The notes below the pieces were generated by a model that did no database searches, was not told where the DNA came from, and saw nothing but the letters and a program-made list of their open reading frames with translations. A stretch of DNA of 64,000 nucleotides from UBA1081 sp045535305 (GTDB taxonomy: Bacteria; Bacillota; Clostridia; Oscillospirales; Acutalibacteraceae), in the NCBI GenBank assembly GCA_045535305.1, contig JAZSLJ010000063.1:1-64000 (forward strand), written 5' to 3'. Shown piece by piece: positions 16,482 to 26,199 of this stretch. The position numbers were made by a program, and so were the translations under genes. Position 1 is the stretch's first letter, and the number at the start of each line of letters is the position of its first letter.

Positions 16482-19400
16482 TTACCAGTGAGCAGCACCG
16501 CAATCGCAGTAACGATATTGTGTCATACCGAAAATTCTGCGGAAGAAGTTTGCGATTGAGAAGAAGAATCTTACAAACGCACTGCTGCTATGGCAATTAC
16601 ATGTACAGTTATCACTACCGCTGCCGGGCTTGTAATTCGGATTTACGGGACATTCAAATCTGATTGAAAGTTCACCTGTAATTACCTCAGCATTGATTGT
16701 AATTCTACCTGTATTTGCATCATATGAATAACCGTCGTGAAGCTCGATTCCGTCGATACAAACAACTATTGTTTCAGGAATAAGATATCCGTCATTAGGA
16801 AGAATCTGAGTATGGAATGCTGTACCTGCCTGAAGAACTGCTGATGTAGTTGTAAGAGTTGCATTAGCTGCGGAAAGAACAACGTTTACATAACCTTCAG
16901 CTGCCTGTTCGCTGATTGAAACAGTGCCGATGATTGATGTACCTGCAATCCAGAGATAACCTGTATCCATATCGTATGAATATTCATCATTGGAAAGAAC
17001 AACACCGTTGACTGTAATTCTAACAGCTACAGGATTGATATAATAATCAAATGTGTACTCAAAATCTTCGCCGTATGTTGCAGTTGCCTTGTCTGAACCG
17101 TATACAAATGACCAAACTACATTGTAAGAATTTGCAGTGTAAACAGCAGTAATTGTGATTGCTTCTGCAGGCATTGTTGCGGGAACATCTGCCCAAATAC
17201 CTGAATGACCAACCTTTGAAGGTACAGTCTTAGCAGGAATTGCAGAACCAAATGAAACCTGTTCTGTGTAAACTGTCTGATCATCAGCTACCCAAGTTAC
17301 CGTATACTTCTTAGGTGTATAAACTGCTACAGCTGTAATATCCTGTGCGGGCATTGTCATATAGCCAACATCCCAATGTGAATCGTGTCCAACCTTTGCA
17401 GGAATTACAGGATGTGTGAAATTAGAACCGAACTTAATAGTCTGAGTTGCTATGGTTTCGCCGTCTACAACATATGTTACTGTATAGCTTCTGATTTCTT
17501 CACTATACTGTGCTGTATAAGTTACATCACCTGTTACAGTAACGATTGTTTTATCCCAGTTGGAGAATATGAATTCTCTTTCTGCTGTGGGAGCCTTGGA
17601 TGTATCAACATTATCAACATCGGGATTGGGTGTTGAACCGTATTCCCAAGAACCTGTGAATTCGCCTGCACCTGTAATCCATGTTACAGTGTACTTTCTG
17701 ATTGTTTCTGTATAAGTTGCCTTATATGTTGCTACGCCTGTTACAGCTGCAATTTCGGGTGTCCAACCTGCGAATGTATAGTCGTACTGAGCTGTTGAAG
17801 CCTTTGCAGGATCTGCATGTGTAGGTACTTTACCGTACTCAACTGTTGTTGTATCAATCAGATTGTCTTCATCATCAAGCCATGTGATTGTGTAGCTTCT
17901 TACAGTTGCAGTAAATGTTGCGGTGTATGTTGCTTCACCTGTTACACTTACGATTTCGGGTGTCCAACCTGCGAATGTATAGTCGTACTGAGCTGTTGAA
18001 GCCTTTGCAGGATCTGCATGTGTAGGTGTCTGACCGTATTCAACTGTTGTTGTGTCAATAAGGTTGCCTTCATCGTCAAGCCATGTGATTGCGTAGCTTC
18101 TTACAGTTGCTTTATATGTAGCTGTGTAAGTTGCATCGCCTGTTACGCTTACGATTGCGGGAGACCACTTATCAAACTCAAATGAGAATTCAGCAGTTGA
18201 AGCCTTTGTGGGTGTTTCGCCTGCATAAACAGGAGTTTCACCGTATGCGATAGTCTGTTTATCAAGAACAGTTGTACCGTTTTCATCAACGAATGTGATT
18301 GTATACTCATTTACAGTTGCATCGTATGTTGCTGTATAAGTTGCTTCGCCTGTTACAGCTACGATTGCCTTATCCCAAGCTGCGAATGTGTATGTATACT
18401 GAGCTGTTGCAGCCTTTGTGGGTGTTGCGCCTGTATAAGCAGGTGTTTCACCGTATGCTACCTCGCTTGACTGAAGCTCTGTGCCGTTTTCGTTAACAAA
18501 TGTGATTGTATACTTGTTAACTGTTGAATCGTATGTTGCTGTATATGTTGCTTCGCCTGTTACAGCTACGATTGCCTTATCCCAAGCTGCAAATGTATAA
18601 GTATACTGAGCTGTTGCAGCCTTTGTAGGTGTTTCGCCTGTATAAACAGGTGTTTCACCGTATGCTACCTCGCTTGACTGAAGCTCTGTGCCGTCTTCGT
18701 TAACAAATGTGATTGTATACTTGTTAACTGTTGATGAGTATGTAGCTGTGTAGGTTGCTTCGCCTGTTACTTCATCAATTTCAGGTGTCCAGCCTGCGAA
18801 TGTGTAAGTATACTGAGCTGTTGCAGCCTTTGTGGGTGTTTCACCTGTATAAACAGGTGTTTCACCGTATGCTACTTCGCTTGACTGAAGCTCTGTACCG
18901 TCTTCATCAACGAATGTGATTGTGTATTCATTAACAGTCTTTGAATATACGGGATAGAATGTTGTTGCTGATGTAACTTTGAACTCTGCAAGGTCAAGAG
19001 CAGTTTCACTGTTTTCTGCAATATTCCAACCAATAAATTCATATGTATACTGAACATCAGCTTCCTTTTCGGGACCGATTTCAGGAACAAGAGTATCAGC
19101 AGTTGTGCCGTATGCAACATCTTCATCTGTATCAATTACAGAACCGTCTGCGTCAACCCATTCAACATTGAACTTTGCATCACTTGAAACAAAAATTGCA
19201 TAGAATCTCATTTCACCATCAACTGTGGGAAGAGCATTAAGAACCTCACCGTCAGCAGATGTTGCCCAACCGGAGAATCCGTAAACCTTACCGTCAGCAT
19301 CAGGTCTTGTGGGTGTTTCACCGTCAAATGAAGGAGCTGTGCCGAATTCTACATCTGTATCAGTTTCAAGAACTGAACCATCGTAGTTATACCATGTTAC

Positions 19401-22400
19401 AGTATATTTGTTTATATATGAATCATAAGTAGCTGTGTATATTGCTTCGCCTGTTACAGCAACAACATCGGGTGTCCAGCCTGCGAATGTGTAAGAATAC
19501 TGTGCATTACCTGCTTTTTCAGGATCAGCAGGAGCAGTGGGAACTGTGCCGTAAGCTACATCTCCGGACTGAAGAACTGTGCCGTCTTCATCAACGAATG
19601 TGATTGTATATTCGTTTGTAACACCGGTATATACAGCTGTATAAGTTGCATCACCTGCTACGGAAACGATTTCAGGATCCCAGCCTGCGAAAGTAAATGT
19701 ATACTGAGCTGTTGCAGCCTTTGTAGGTTCTTCGCCGCCGTATACGGGAACTTTGCCGTATTCAAGTGTCTGCTGATCAAGAACAGTTTCACCGTCTTCA
19801 TCAACGAATGTGATGGTATACTTATTAACAGTTGTTGAATATGTTGCAGTATATGTTACATCACCTGTTACAATATCAATATCGGGTGTCCAGCCTGCGA
19901 ATGTATATGTATACTGTGCGTCGGCATCTTTAGTGGGTATTGAACCATTGTATTCGGGTGTTGTACCGTATTCAACATCTTCATCTGTTTCAAGAGTTGA
20001 GCCGTCATCATTCTGCCATATAACATCATATTTGTTGGTTGTTGCACCAAATACTGCATAGTATGTTGCAGTTCCTGTAACTTCCGCAGGATCTGCTATT
20101 GTGCCGTTTTCAGTTGTAGACCAACCCAGGAATGTATATGTATACTGAGCATCAGCTTCCTTAGCGGGTGTTGAGCCGTATTCGGGTGTTGAGCCGTAAG
20201 GAACAGTTGTTGTTGATTCCACGCCGTCAACGATCCATGTGATTGTGTAGCTTCTGAGAGTTGCTGTATAGTCAGCTGTATAAGTTGCATCGCCTGTTAC
20301 GTTGGGAATTGCAGCAACAGGAGCACCGTTTTCATCTTTCCAAGAAACGAAAGTATAGGTATACTGTTCATCTGCTTCCTTAGTAGGATCTGCGGGAACT
20401 TCGGGAGCTGCACCGTACTTGAGAACCTGAGTAGAAATTTCTGAACCGTCTGCATCAAGGAACTTGATTGTATAGGTTCTTTCAGACTGTATATATTTAG
20501 CTTTATAAGTCTGATCGCCTGTAACGGGTGCAACTGCAGGAGTCCAGCCGTCAAATGTATAGCTATACTGTGTATCGGGAGCTCTTGAAGGAGTTTCACC
20601 TTCATAAATAGGTGTTGAATCGTAAGCTACTGTGTCTGTTTTAAGAACAGTACCGTCATAGTTCTGCCATGTGATAGTGTAAGTCTTTGCTGTGAAATAG
20701 GCTGTAAGAGTTACATTACCATAATGGCCGTTGCCGAGATTGAGCTGATCAGCTGTATACTGAGCACCTGCTGCGGGCCAGTTACCTGCGTTACCGAGAC
20801 CCTTTGACCAATAATCGAAAGTATAACCTTCTCTTTCAATCAAGGGAAGATTGATTTCTGTTTCGATAGTATAAGGAATCTGGTATGTTGCACCATTTTC
20901 AAAAGCGGTGCCGTTGTAATTTCTGAGAGTAAGGGTATACTCAATAGGTGTCCAATATGCGTAAATTGTGGTATCGCCTGCTGTTGTGTATGTTGCAGTT
21001 GAATCAAACTTATCAGCATCTGTGCCGCCTGTTGCTACTGTGTACCAGCCTGCAAATGTATAACCTGTTCTGGAAACATCTGTATCGGCAAGGAAACCTG
21101 AAAGAGTTGAATTGTACAGAACACTAAACTCATAATAGTTTTTGTTTGTAGCTGTGCCGTAATAGTTATCATCATTAAGGTTAATAATAACTTTATATTC
21201 TGTAGGTGTGTAGTTAGCTTCAAGAGTAACGTTACCGTAAGCATTTGAAAGAGTAACAGTACCGTTGTATGAAGCAGAACCTGACCATGAGCCTGCAGCT
21301 GTCTTAATTGTCCAGCCTGTGAAGGTATAGCCTGTTCTTGTGGGTACAGGAAGTGTTACTGATGTTGATTCATAGTTATATGAAACAGTATTCTGTGCAA
21401 CGCTGCCCTCACCTGCATCAAGAGTGATTGTATAAGGAATAAGGGTTGCCTTATAGGTTGCTTTGTATGTTGCTACGCCTGTAACAGTTGAAACTGTGGG
21501 TTCCCAACCTGCGAACTCATATGTATAACCGTTGTCTGCAACCTTTGTGGGAGTGTTGCCGTTATATACAGGAGTTGCACCGTATTCAAGAGTCTGAGAA
21601 TCAAGAACTGTTGTGCCGTCCTCGTCAACCCATGTTACTTTATAAGTATTTGTAATAGCATTGAATTTTGCAGTATATGTAACATCCTTTGTTACTGCTG
21701 CGGGAGTTGTATCCCAGCCTGCAAATTCATATCTGTACTGAGCATTGCCTTCCTTTGTGGGAGTTGAGCCGAATGAGGGTACTGTGCCGTATGCAACTTC
21801 TTCAGTTTTTACAGTTTGACCGTCAACAACCCATGTTACCTTATACTTATTAACAGTCTGTGAGAACTGAGCCGTATAAGTTGCATTCTGTGTTGCAGAT
21901 ACAACAGAGGGAGACCAGCCTGTGAATGTATATGTATACTGAGCAGTTGCGGGCTTTGTAGGTGTGCCGTTGGGATAAACGGGAGTTGCACCTGACTGAA
22001 CAACGCTTGTTACGTCAGCCTGACCGTCAACTTTCCATGTGATTGTAAAGCCTGACAATTTCCACTTTGATGTTAAATAAAGATCAGAAGCGCCCATAAC
22101 GGTTGAAGAATCAACCTTTATGCCGTCTGCATTGTACCAACCGAGGAATTCATAGTTTTCTCTTGTAGGTGTGGGAAGAGTGCCTATTGTATTATTATAA
22201 GTTACGGTTTTTGAAGGTGTATATGAAACGCCGTCTTCAATTGTTCCTTCTTCGTAAACTCTGATATTATTTACTGTAAGTTTATTACCTGCGGTGTTGG
22301 CATCAAATCGTACTTTGATGTAAGCAGTGGTTGCACCTGCGGTGAATCTGATGTAAGAATCTGTTGCACCTGACTGCTGACCTCTCTGACCTGTACGAGA

Positions 22401-24353
22401 AATGTATACATTACCTTCTCTGTGTGCACCATTAGAGGTATCTACAGTAGCAGTAGTTTCACCTGCTTGATTTGCATCCAATGTATGAATATACATATCA
22501 AAGCCGCTGGTATCGCCGGCAGTCTGTTCTATGGATACATCTGCAGAGAAAATATATGTCTTTCCGGGTGTAACCGGGATAGCATAGCTGAAACCTGTAT
22601 TGGCATCAGAGCCTGTCGATGTAACAGTAAAACCGGTATCAGTTCTCTCATTAATTGTAAGCGAACCGGTGCCTATTGTAAATTTACTGAAATCAAACAT
22701 ATTATCAAATACTACGCTGTATTTGTTTGCTTCCCAAGTTGCATAAAGAGTAGGCATAAGACCTGCAGTAACAGTTGATGTTGAACCGCTTGTTGCAGTT
22801 GAAGATGTTGACCAGCCCTTGAATGTGTAGCCTGTACGGGTAGGAGTATAAGAAGAAAGGTTATAGCTGGGGTTAGCTGTAGCACCTACAGTAACATTGA
22901 AAGATGTTGTGCCGATGCTGCCACCGTTTGCATTGAGCTTAACTGTTGTCTGAAGAGCATTTCTTGCATTTGTGAGTGCAGAAGTATCTATAGTTTTATT
23001 TGAGGGATTACCGAGAGCAAGAGCAGCATTACGAAGGGCAGTCTTGTATGTGCTCCATGATGCAGAAGTATAATTCTTCTCATTAAGAGATGCACCCTCG
23101 ATAACAAGTTTACGGAGTGCTGCTTTGTCAACTGTAGTGAACTGTGCAGATACATAAGCATTGGCATAGTTTTTACTTGACAAATAAGTACAATATGCCT
23201 GGCTTGCTACGTGAATATACTGACCGTTAATTGAAGATACGTCAAATGCGGGAACAAGCGGATTTCTGGAGGTTGCCTGAGGTTCAGACTTACTTACAAA
23301 CTGTGTCCATCCGCTGGGAGTTGCATCTTCACCTGTACCGATTGTTTTGCTTGAATCTCCAAGAATATACCATGCATAATATCTACCGAGAGAGTCTTTT
23401 TTGCTGTCCTGAACACGGAGTGCATCACTACCGATTTTAAAGTTAGGAATCTGATTTGTATTAGTGTATCTGGAAGAGTCAACAGTAATATAACCTATAT
23501 AACCGATAGCTCTGGTCCAGTCTGCACCACTAGTACCTTTAGCTTCAACATAATATTCAGTTGTTGATGCTGTAACATAGTCATCTGATGATTCTGATGA
23601 ACCGCCCTGAAGTCCTGTCCAGAGAGGGTCGTATTTAAAATAACCCTGTGTGGTTTTGTCGCCGTTACCGGAAGAAATCGGAGACCAGTTATCCTTACCG
23701 CCAATTCCATTGATACCAGTGATCCATGAAGATATTTCGTTGTTATATGTACCGGAACGTCTTGATTCAGCTACCGCACCAACTGAACGGTGAGGTGAAT
23801 AAAGTGTTGAGTATGCATAGTAAGTTCTTGTTGAGCCGTCATTCATTGTAACGGTGAAAACCCACTCTGCAAGAGCAGTCTGTCCGGGGTTAAGACCTGT
23901 ACCGTTAATGTACAGACCACCTTCTGTGAAATTAAAATATCCGTTAGCATCCGCATCGAATGGCGTATTTTCATAAGAACCGGATGTTGCTCCCGCACCT
24001 GTAAGAACAATATCACCAATACCGCTTGTTACAGTATTTACAGCAACCTGGAACTTTGTAGCTCCGGGAATGTAAAACTGAACATAACCTTTTGTATTGG
24101 CAGCGTTTGCCTCAAGCTGGAGTGTATAATTACCTGCCGAAACGGTATTATTAACATAATACTGACCGACAGTTGCCGCACCTCCGTTCGGTGTCATATA
24201 CACCGTTTCAGGAACAGCAATAACTGCTTTATGACTGTTGTCTATGGATACGGAAGCTGCATATACTGCAATACCGCCGATTCCGACTGCCATAGCTGAA
24301 TAGAGCATAAGTACTGCCAGAAATACGGACAGTAATTTCTTTGCTTTCTTCAT
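16482..24353 (-). CDS. Giant secreted InlB-B-repeat (Listeria-Bacteroides repeat) surface protein
   Basis: A 2623-residue extracellular protein. Order: signal peptide (residues 1-32, ending AVYAAS); a ~390-residue region I do not recognise; a three-helix FIVAR-like piece near 430-470; a Flg_new/InlB-B-type repeat near 480-550; a carbohydrate-binding-like beta-sandwich at about 555-706 (TPGKTYIFSADVSIEQ, YIKVRFDANTAGNKL); one more short repeat; then some 23 units of about 70 residues from ~764 to ~2404 with the core TYTFAGWTP...TGEATYTATY. A short beta-rich part leads to the C-terminus, with NCTCNCHSSS, an aromatic/basic helix FRRIFG and CDCGAAHW. There is no LPXTG motif or transmembrane tail. 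Its own promoter, AAAGGAGG and terminator make it monocistronic. It probably acts in adhesion or glycan binding at the cell surface; that is inferred. Confidence 0.88.
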   Translation of the reverse strand: MKKAKKLLSVFLAVLMLYSAMAVGIGGIAVYAASVSIDNSHKAVIAVPETVYMTPNGGAATVGQYYVNNTVSAGNYTLQLEANAANTKGYVQFYIPGATKFQVAVNTVTSGIGDIVLTGAGATSGSYENTPFDADANGYFNFTEGGLYINGTGLNPGQTALAEWVFTVTMNDGSTRTYYAYSTLYSPHRSVGAVAESRRSGTYNNEISSWITGINGIGGKDNWSPISSGNGDKTTQGYFKYDPLWTGLQGGSSESSDDYVTASTTEYYVEAKGTSGADWTRAIGYIGYITVDSSRYTNTNQIPNFKIGSDALRVQDSKKDSLGRYYAWYILGDSSKTIGTGEDATPSGWTQFVSKSEPQATSRNPLVPAFDVSSINGQYIHVASQAYCTYLSSKNYANAYVSAQFTTVDKAALRKLVIEGASLNEKNYTSASWSTYKTALRNAALALGNPSNKTIDTSALTNARNALQTTVKLNANGGSIGTTSFNVTVGATANPSYNLSSYTPTRTGYTFKGWSTSSTATSGSTSTVTAGLMPTLYATWEANKYSVVFDNMFDFSKFTIGTGSLTINERTDTGFTVTSTGSDANTGFSYAIPVTPGKTYIFSADVSIEQTAGDTSGFDMYIHTLDANQAGETTATVDTSNGAHREGNVYISRTGQRGQQSGATDSYIRFTAGATTAYIKVRFDANTAGNKLTVNNIRVYEEGTIEDGVSYTPSKTVTYNNTIGTLPTPTRENYEFLGWYNADGIKVDSSTVMGASDLYLTSKWKLSGFTITWKVDGQADVTSVVQSGATPVYPNGTPTKPATAQYTYTFTGWSPSVVSATQNATYTAQFSQTVNKYKVTWVVDGQTVKTEEVAYGTVPSFGSTPTKEGNAQYRYEFAGWDTTPAAVTKDVTYTAKFNAITNTYKVTWVDEDGTTVLDSQTLEYGATPVYNGNTPTKVADNGYTYEFAGWEPTVSTVTGVATYKATYKATLIPYTITLDAGEGSVAQNTVSYNYESTSVTLPVPTRTGYTFTGWTIKTAAGSWSGSASYNGTVTLSNAYGNVTLEANYTPTEYKVIINLNDDNYYGTATNKNYYEFSVLYNSTLSGFLADTDVSRTGYTFAGWYTVATGGTDADKFDSTATYTTAGDTTIYAYWTPIEYTLTLRNYNGTAFENGATYQIPYTIETEINLPLIEREGYTFDYWSKGLGNAGNWPAAGAQYTADQLNLGNGHYGNVTLTAYFTAKTYTITWQNYDGTVLKTDTVAYDSTPIYEGETPSRAPDTQYSYTFDGWTPAVAPVTGDQTYKAKYIQSERTYTIKFLDADGSEISTQVLKYGAAPEVPADPTKEADEQYTYTFVSWKDENGAPVAAIPNVTGDATYTADYTATLRSYTITWIVDGVESTTTVPYGSTPEYGSTPAKEADAQYTYTFLGWSTTENGTIADPAEVTGTATYYAVFGATTNKYDVIWQNDDGSTLETDEDVEYGTTPEYNGSIPTKDADAQYTYTFAGWTPDIDIVTGDVTYTATYSTTVNKYTITFVDEDGETVLDQQTLEYGKVPVYGGEEPTKAATAQYTFTFAGWDPEIVSVAGDATYTAVYTGVTNEYTITFVDEDGTVLQSGDVAYGTVPTAPADPEKAGNAQYSYTFAGWTPDVVAVTGEAIYTATYDSYINKYTVTWYNYDGSVLETDTDVEFGTAPSFDGETPTRPDADGKVYGFSGWATSADGEVLNALPTVDGEMRFYAIFVSSDAKFNVEWVDADGSVIDTDEDVAYGTTADTLVPEIGPEKEADVQYTYEFIGWNIAENSETALDLAEFKVTSATTFYPVYSKTVNEYTITFVDEDGTELQSSEVAYGETPVYTGETPTKAATAQYTYTFAGWTPEIDEVTGEATYTATYSSTVNKYTITFVNEDGTELQSSEVAYGETPVYTGETPTKAATAQYTYTFAAWDKAIVAVTGEATYTATYDSTVNKYTITFVNENGTELQSSEVAYGETPAYTGATPTKAATAQYTYTFAAWDKAIVAVTGEATYTATYDATVNEYTITFVDENGTTVLDKQTIAYGETPVYAGETPTKASTAEFSFEFDKWSPAIVSVTGDATYTATYKATVRSYAITWLDDEGNLIDTTTVEYGQTPTHADPAKASTAQYDYTFAGWTPEIVSVTGEATYTATFTATVRSYTITWLDDEDNLIDTTTVEYGKVPTHADPAKASTAQYDYTFAGWTPEIAAVTGVATYKATYTETIRKYTVTWITGAGEFTGSWEYGSTPNPDVDNVDTSKAPTAEREFIFSNWDKTIVTVTGDVTYTAQYSEEIRSYTVTYVVDGETIATQTIKFGSNFTHPVIPAKVGHDSHWDVGYMTMPAQDITAVAVYTPKKYTVTWVADDQTVYTEQVSFGSAIPAKTVPSKVGHSGIWADVPATMPAEAITITAVYTANSYNVVWSFVYGSDKATATYGEDFEYTFDYYINPVAVRITVNGVVLSNDEYSYDMDTGYLWIAGTSIIGTVSISEQAAEGYVNVVLSAANATLTTTSAVLQAGTAFHTQILPNDGYLIPETIVVCIDGIELHDGYSYDANTGRITINAEVITGELSIRFECPVNPNYKPGSGSDNCTCNCHSSSAFVRFFFSIANFFRRIFGMTQYRYCDCGAAHW
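17140..22060 (-). repeat. Array of about 23 InlB-B-type repeat units in the giant protein
   Basis: The coding sequence repeats in units of roughly 200-215 bases. Each encodes a strand ending WVDEDG or FVDEDG, a turn with YGETPVYTGETPTKA, then YTYTFAGWTPEI and VTGEATYTATY. Most units are diverged. Three neighbours (about 18300-18935) are almost identical at the DNA level, which indicates recent duplication or gene conversion. Confidence 0.85.
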
Positions 24354-24423
24354 AAGATTTCCTCCTTTGTGGGATGTAAAATTTAATAATTTTTATATAA
24401 TAACCCACTATTTATTCAGATAA

Positions 24424-24452
24424 AGTATATCATAATTATTCGGTGTTTTCAA
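24424..24452 (-). promoter_or_regulatory. Sigma-A promoter of the giant repeat-protein gene
   Basis: On the - strand: TTGAAA, a 17-base spacer and TATACT, about 70 bases before the start codon. The rest of the 300-base gap up to the terminator at 24598 is AT-rich with nothing I recognise. Confidence 0.75.
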
Positions 24453-24597
24453 TAATCATTTGAAATTTTTTACATCACACAATGTACAAATTGAACGCAT
24501 AATTATGTATATTTTGACTATAAAAAACACGATTTTACATATTGATTAAAGCCGAGAATTTATATATTTCAAAATGAGAATTACGTGCAGAAAAATA

Positions 24598-24647
24598 TAA
24601 AAAAACGGACATACAATACTCTGAACCAAAAACAGTATTGTATATCC
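24598..24647 (-). terminator. Terminator of the spoIIA operon
   Basis: On the - strand a 14-base stem (GGATATACAATACT with AGTATTGTATGTCC, one G-U pair) is followed by GTTTTTTTATA, directly after the sigF stop. Confidence 0.85.
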
Positions 24648-24653
24648 TTAATG

Positions 24654-25340
24654 TTATCCTAATTTTCGCCTTAATTCCTGCAAAATTGCTTTTTCACGCC
24701 GTGAAACCTGCACCTGTGTCATGCCCAGCATCTGCGCGGTAACCGTTTGGGTAAATCCCGAATAGTAACGGAACTCCACAAGCTTTTTATCACGCTCCGC
24801 AAGGGAGCTTACCGCCTCTTTCAAAGCCATCTTCTCCCCTATTTCCTCAGTAGGGTCGCCTGTTGTCAAATCTATTTCGCTTTGCGAGTTTTCCGAAGAA
24901 TCTTCACTTGTCAGCGATATAACAGGCATCACGGCAAAAAGCAGCTGCGAGGTTTCTGCTATATCCATTCCTGCTTTTTGAGCAATTTCACCGACAGTCG
25001 GCTCCCGTCCCAGCGTTTTGCTGAGTTCTTCCTTAATATACATAAGCTTCTGAGCCTTTTCTTTATCGGCTCTGCCCACTTTTACTGCTCCGCCGTCGCG
25101 AAAAAGGCGTTTCATCTCGCCGATGATTGCAGGAACGGCATAGGTAGAGAATTTAAAGCCTTTTGTTTCGTCAAAGCCGTTCACAGCCTTAATAAGACCG
25201 ATGCATCCCGACTGAACAAGGTCGTCAAACTCGATACCTCTGCCCCTGAATCGGTTTGCACAGGTATAAACAAGCCCCATGTTATCGGTTACGAGTCTGT
25301 TGTATTCATCTTTATTTAGGTTCATCAACACTTTTTCCAC
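24654..25340 (-). CDS. sigF: Sporulation RNA polymerase sigma factor SigF (SpoIIAC)
   Basis: The forespore-specific sigma factor. Region 2 shows RGIEFDDLVQSGCIGLIKAVNGFD and FKFSTYAVPAIIGEMKRLFRD. Region 3 has LSKTLGREPTVGEIAQKAG, and region 4.2 ends QMLGMTQVQVSRREKAILQELRRK. The combination with spoIIAB and spoIIAA just upstream separates it from SigG. The GTG at 25340 overlaps spoIIAB by 29 bases and has AAGGAT close by; an ATG at 25325 is the alternative start. Activity is expected to be held off by SpoIIAB until septation, as known in Bacillus. Confidence 0.93.
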   Translation of the reverse strand: MEKVLMNLNKDEYNRLVTDNMGLVYTCANRFRGRGIEFDDLVQSGCIGLIKAVNGFDETKGFKFSTYAVPAIIGEMKRLFRDGGAVKVGRADKEKAQKLMYIKEELSKTLGREPTVGEIAQKAGMDIAETSQLLFAVMPVISLTSEDSSENSQSEIDLTTGDPTEEIGEKMALKEAVSSLAERDKKLVEFRYYSGFTQTVTAQMLGMTQVQVSRREKAILQELRRKLG

Positions 25341-25758
25341 GAATCCTTTTATAGATTGTAACCGTAGTGCCTTTACCCTCTTTTGAGGTAACCTTCAGCT
25401 TATCGGAAAAACATTCCATAACAGAAAAGCCCAGACCGCTTCTGTCATCACCGCCTGTGGTAAAAAGAGGCTCTCTTGCTTTTTTTACATCGCCGATACC
25501 TACACCCGTATCACGGATTTTAATTATAACAAGCTGATTTTCGCAAAGTCTTGCGGTTATGTAAATCTTGCCGGTTTTCGCTTTATAAGCATGTACAATA
25601 CAATTTGTTACAGCCTCGCTGACGGCGGTTTTTATGTCAGACAGCTCCTCAACCGTCGGGTCAAGCTGTGAGGCAAACGCCGAAACTGCCACTCGCAGAT
25701 AGCCTTCGTTTATGCTTTTTGCATCTGCCGTAATTTTAACTTCATTTAAAACTTTCAT
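25312..25758 (-). CDS. spoIIAB: Anti-sigma F factor and serine kinase SpoIIAB
   Basis: A 148-residue GHKL-type ATPase/kinase that binds SigF and phosphorylates SpoIIAA. The N-box AVSEAVTNCIVHAYK, the G1 box IKIRDTGVGIGD and the G2 box RSGLGFSVMECFSDKL are intact. The length equals the Bacillus protein (~146). It starts 3 bases after the spoIIAA stop and overlaps sigF, so the three products are translated together, consistent with their 1:1 interplay. Confidence 0.94.
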   Translation of the reverse strand: MKVLNEVKITADAKSINEGYLRVAVSAFASQLDPTVEELSDIKTAVSEAVTNCIVHAYKAKTGKIYITARLCENQLVIIKIRDTGVGIGDVKKAREPLFTTGGDDRSGLGFSVMECFSDKLKVTSKEGKGTTVTIYKRIRGKSVDEPK

Positions 25759-25761
25759 TTT

Positions 25762-26073
25762 TCAATCCTCTTCAAATCTGATAATTTTGCCGAGTCCCGA
25801 CATGCGCATAATTCGGGCAACGTTGTCCGGCATAGAGCAGACAACAACCTTACATCCGTAAACCGATGCCGCCTTATATCTGCCCATTACAAGGCCCACT
25901 CCCGATGAATCCATAAAATGAACATCACGAAAATCAAGCCGCAGCTCCTTTGGCATAATTTTCTGCAGCTGCTCGTCAACCGACTGACGAATATGCGCCG
26001 ATGTGTGATGGTCAATATCTCCCGAGAGATAGACGGTAAGTTTTTCTTTTTCAGTCCTGAATAAGACCTGCAT
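25762..26073 (-). CDS. spoIIAA: Anti-sigma F factor antagonist SpoIIAA
   Basis: A 103-residue STAS-domain anti-anti-sigma factor. The phosphorylation loop reads FMDSSGVGLVMGRYK; the second Ser (Ser57) corresponds to the SpoIIAB target Ser58 of Bacillus. The frame is open back to 26136, but ACGGAGGAATTGAA stands right before the ATG at 26073, and starting there gives the usual N-terminus (MQVLFRTEKEKLTVYL). It is the first gene of the operon. I could not see a clear sigma-H promoter in the ~75 bases between it and the darA terminator. Confidence 0.93.
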   Translation of the reverse strand: MQVLFRTEKEKLTVYLSGDIDHHTSAHIRQSVDEQLQKIMPKELRLDFRDVHFMDSSGVGLVMGRYKAASVYGCKVVVCSMPDNVARIMRMSGLGKIIRFEED

Positions 26074-26149
26074 TTCAATTCCTCCGTAAAAAGTTCTGTA
26101 AATATAATACATTAGTGCGTAAGAATAATTTGTCATAATATAGAAGCAA

Positions 26150-26180
26150 CAAAAAAAATCACCGTCAAAAAACGGTGATT
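26150..26180 (-). terminator. Terminator of the darA-side operon
   Basis: On the - strand the stem AATCACCGT/ACGGTGATT with loop TTTTTG is followed by eight T (the last two T of the 3' arm plus six), ending the ABC-DUF1854-darA transcript before spoIIAA. Confidence 0.88.
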
Positions 26181-26199
26181 AAAATTATTAAAATGAAAA

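Noticed and set aside
16482..16700. LPXTG sortase signal at the C-terminus of the giant protein
   Set aside because: No LPXTG-like motif, hydrophobic segment plus positive tail is present.
16482..24353. CRISPR-like array in the giant gene
   Set aside because: The repeats are in-frame ~200-base protein repeats with varied sequence, without short direct repeats and unique spacers.
24654..25340. Sigma G identity for the sigma factor
   Set aside because: The gene follows spoIIAA and spoIIAB in an overlapping operon, which marks SigF.
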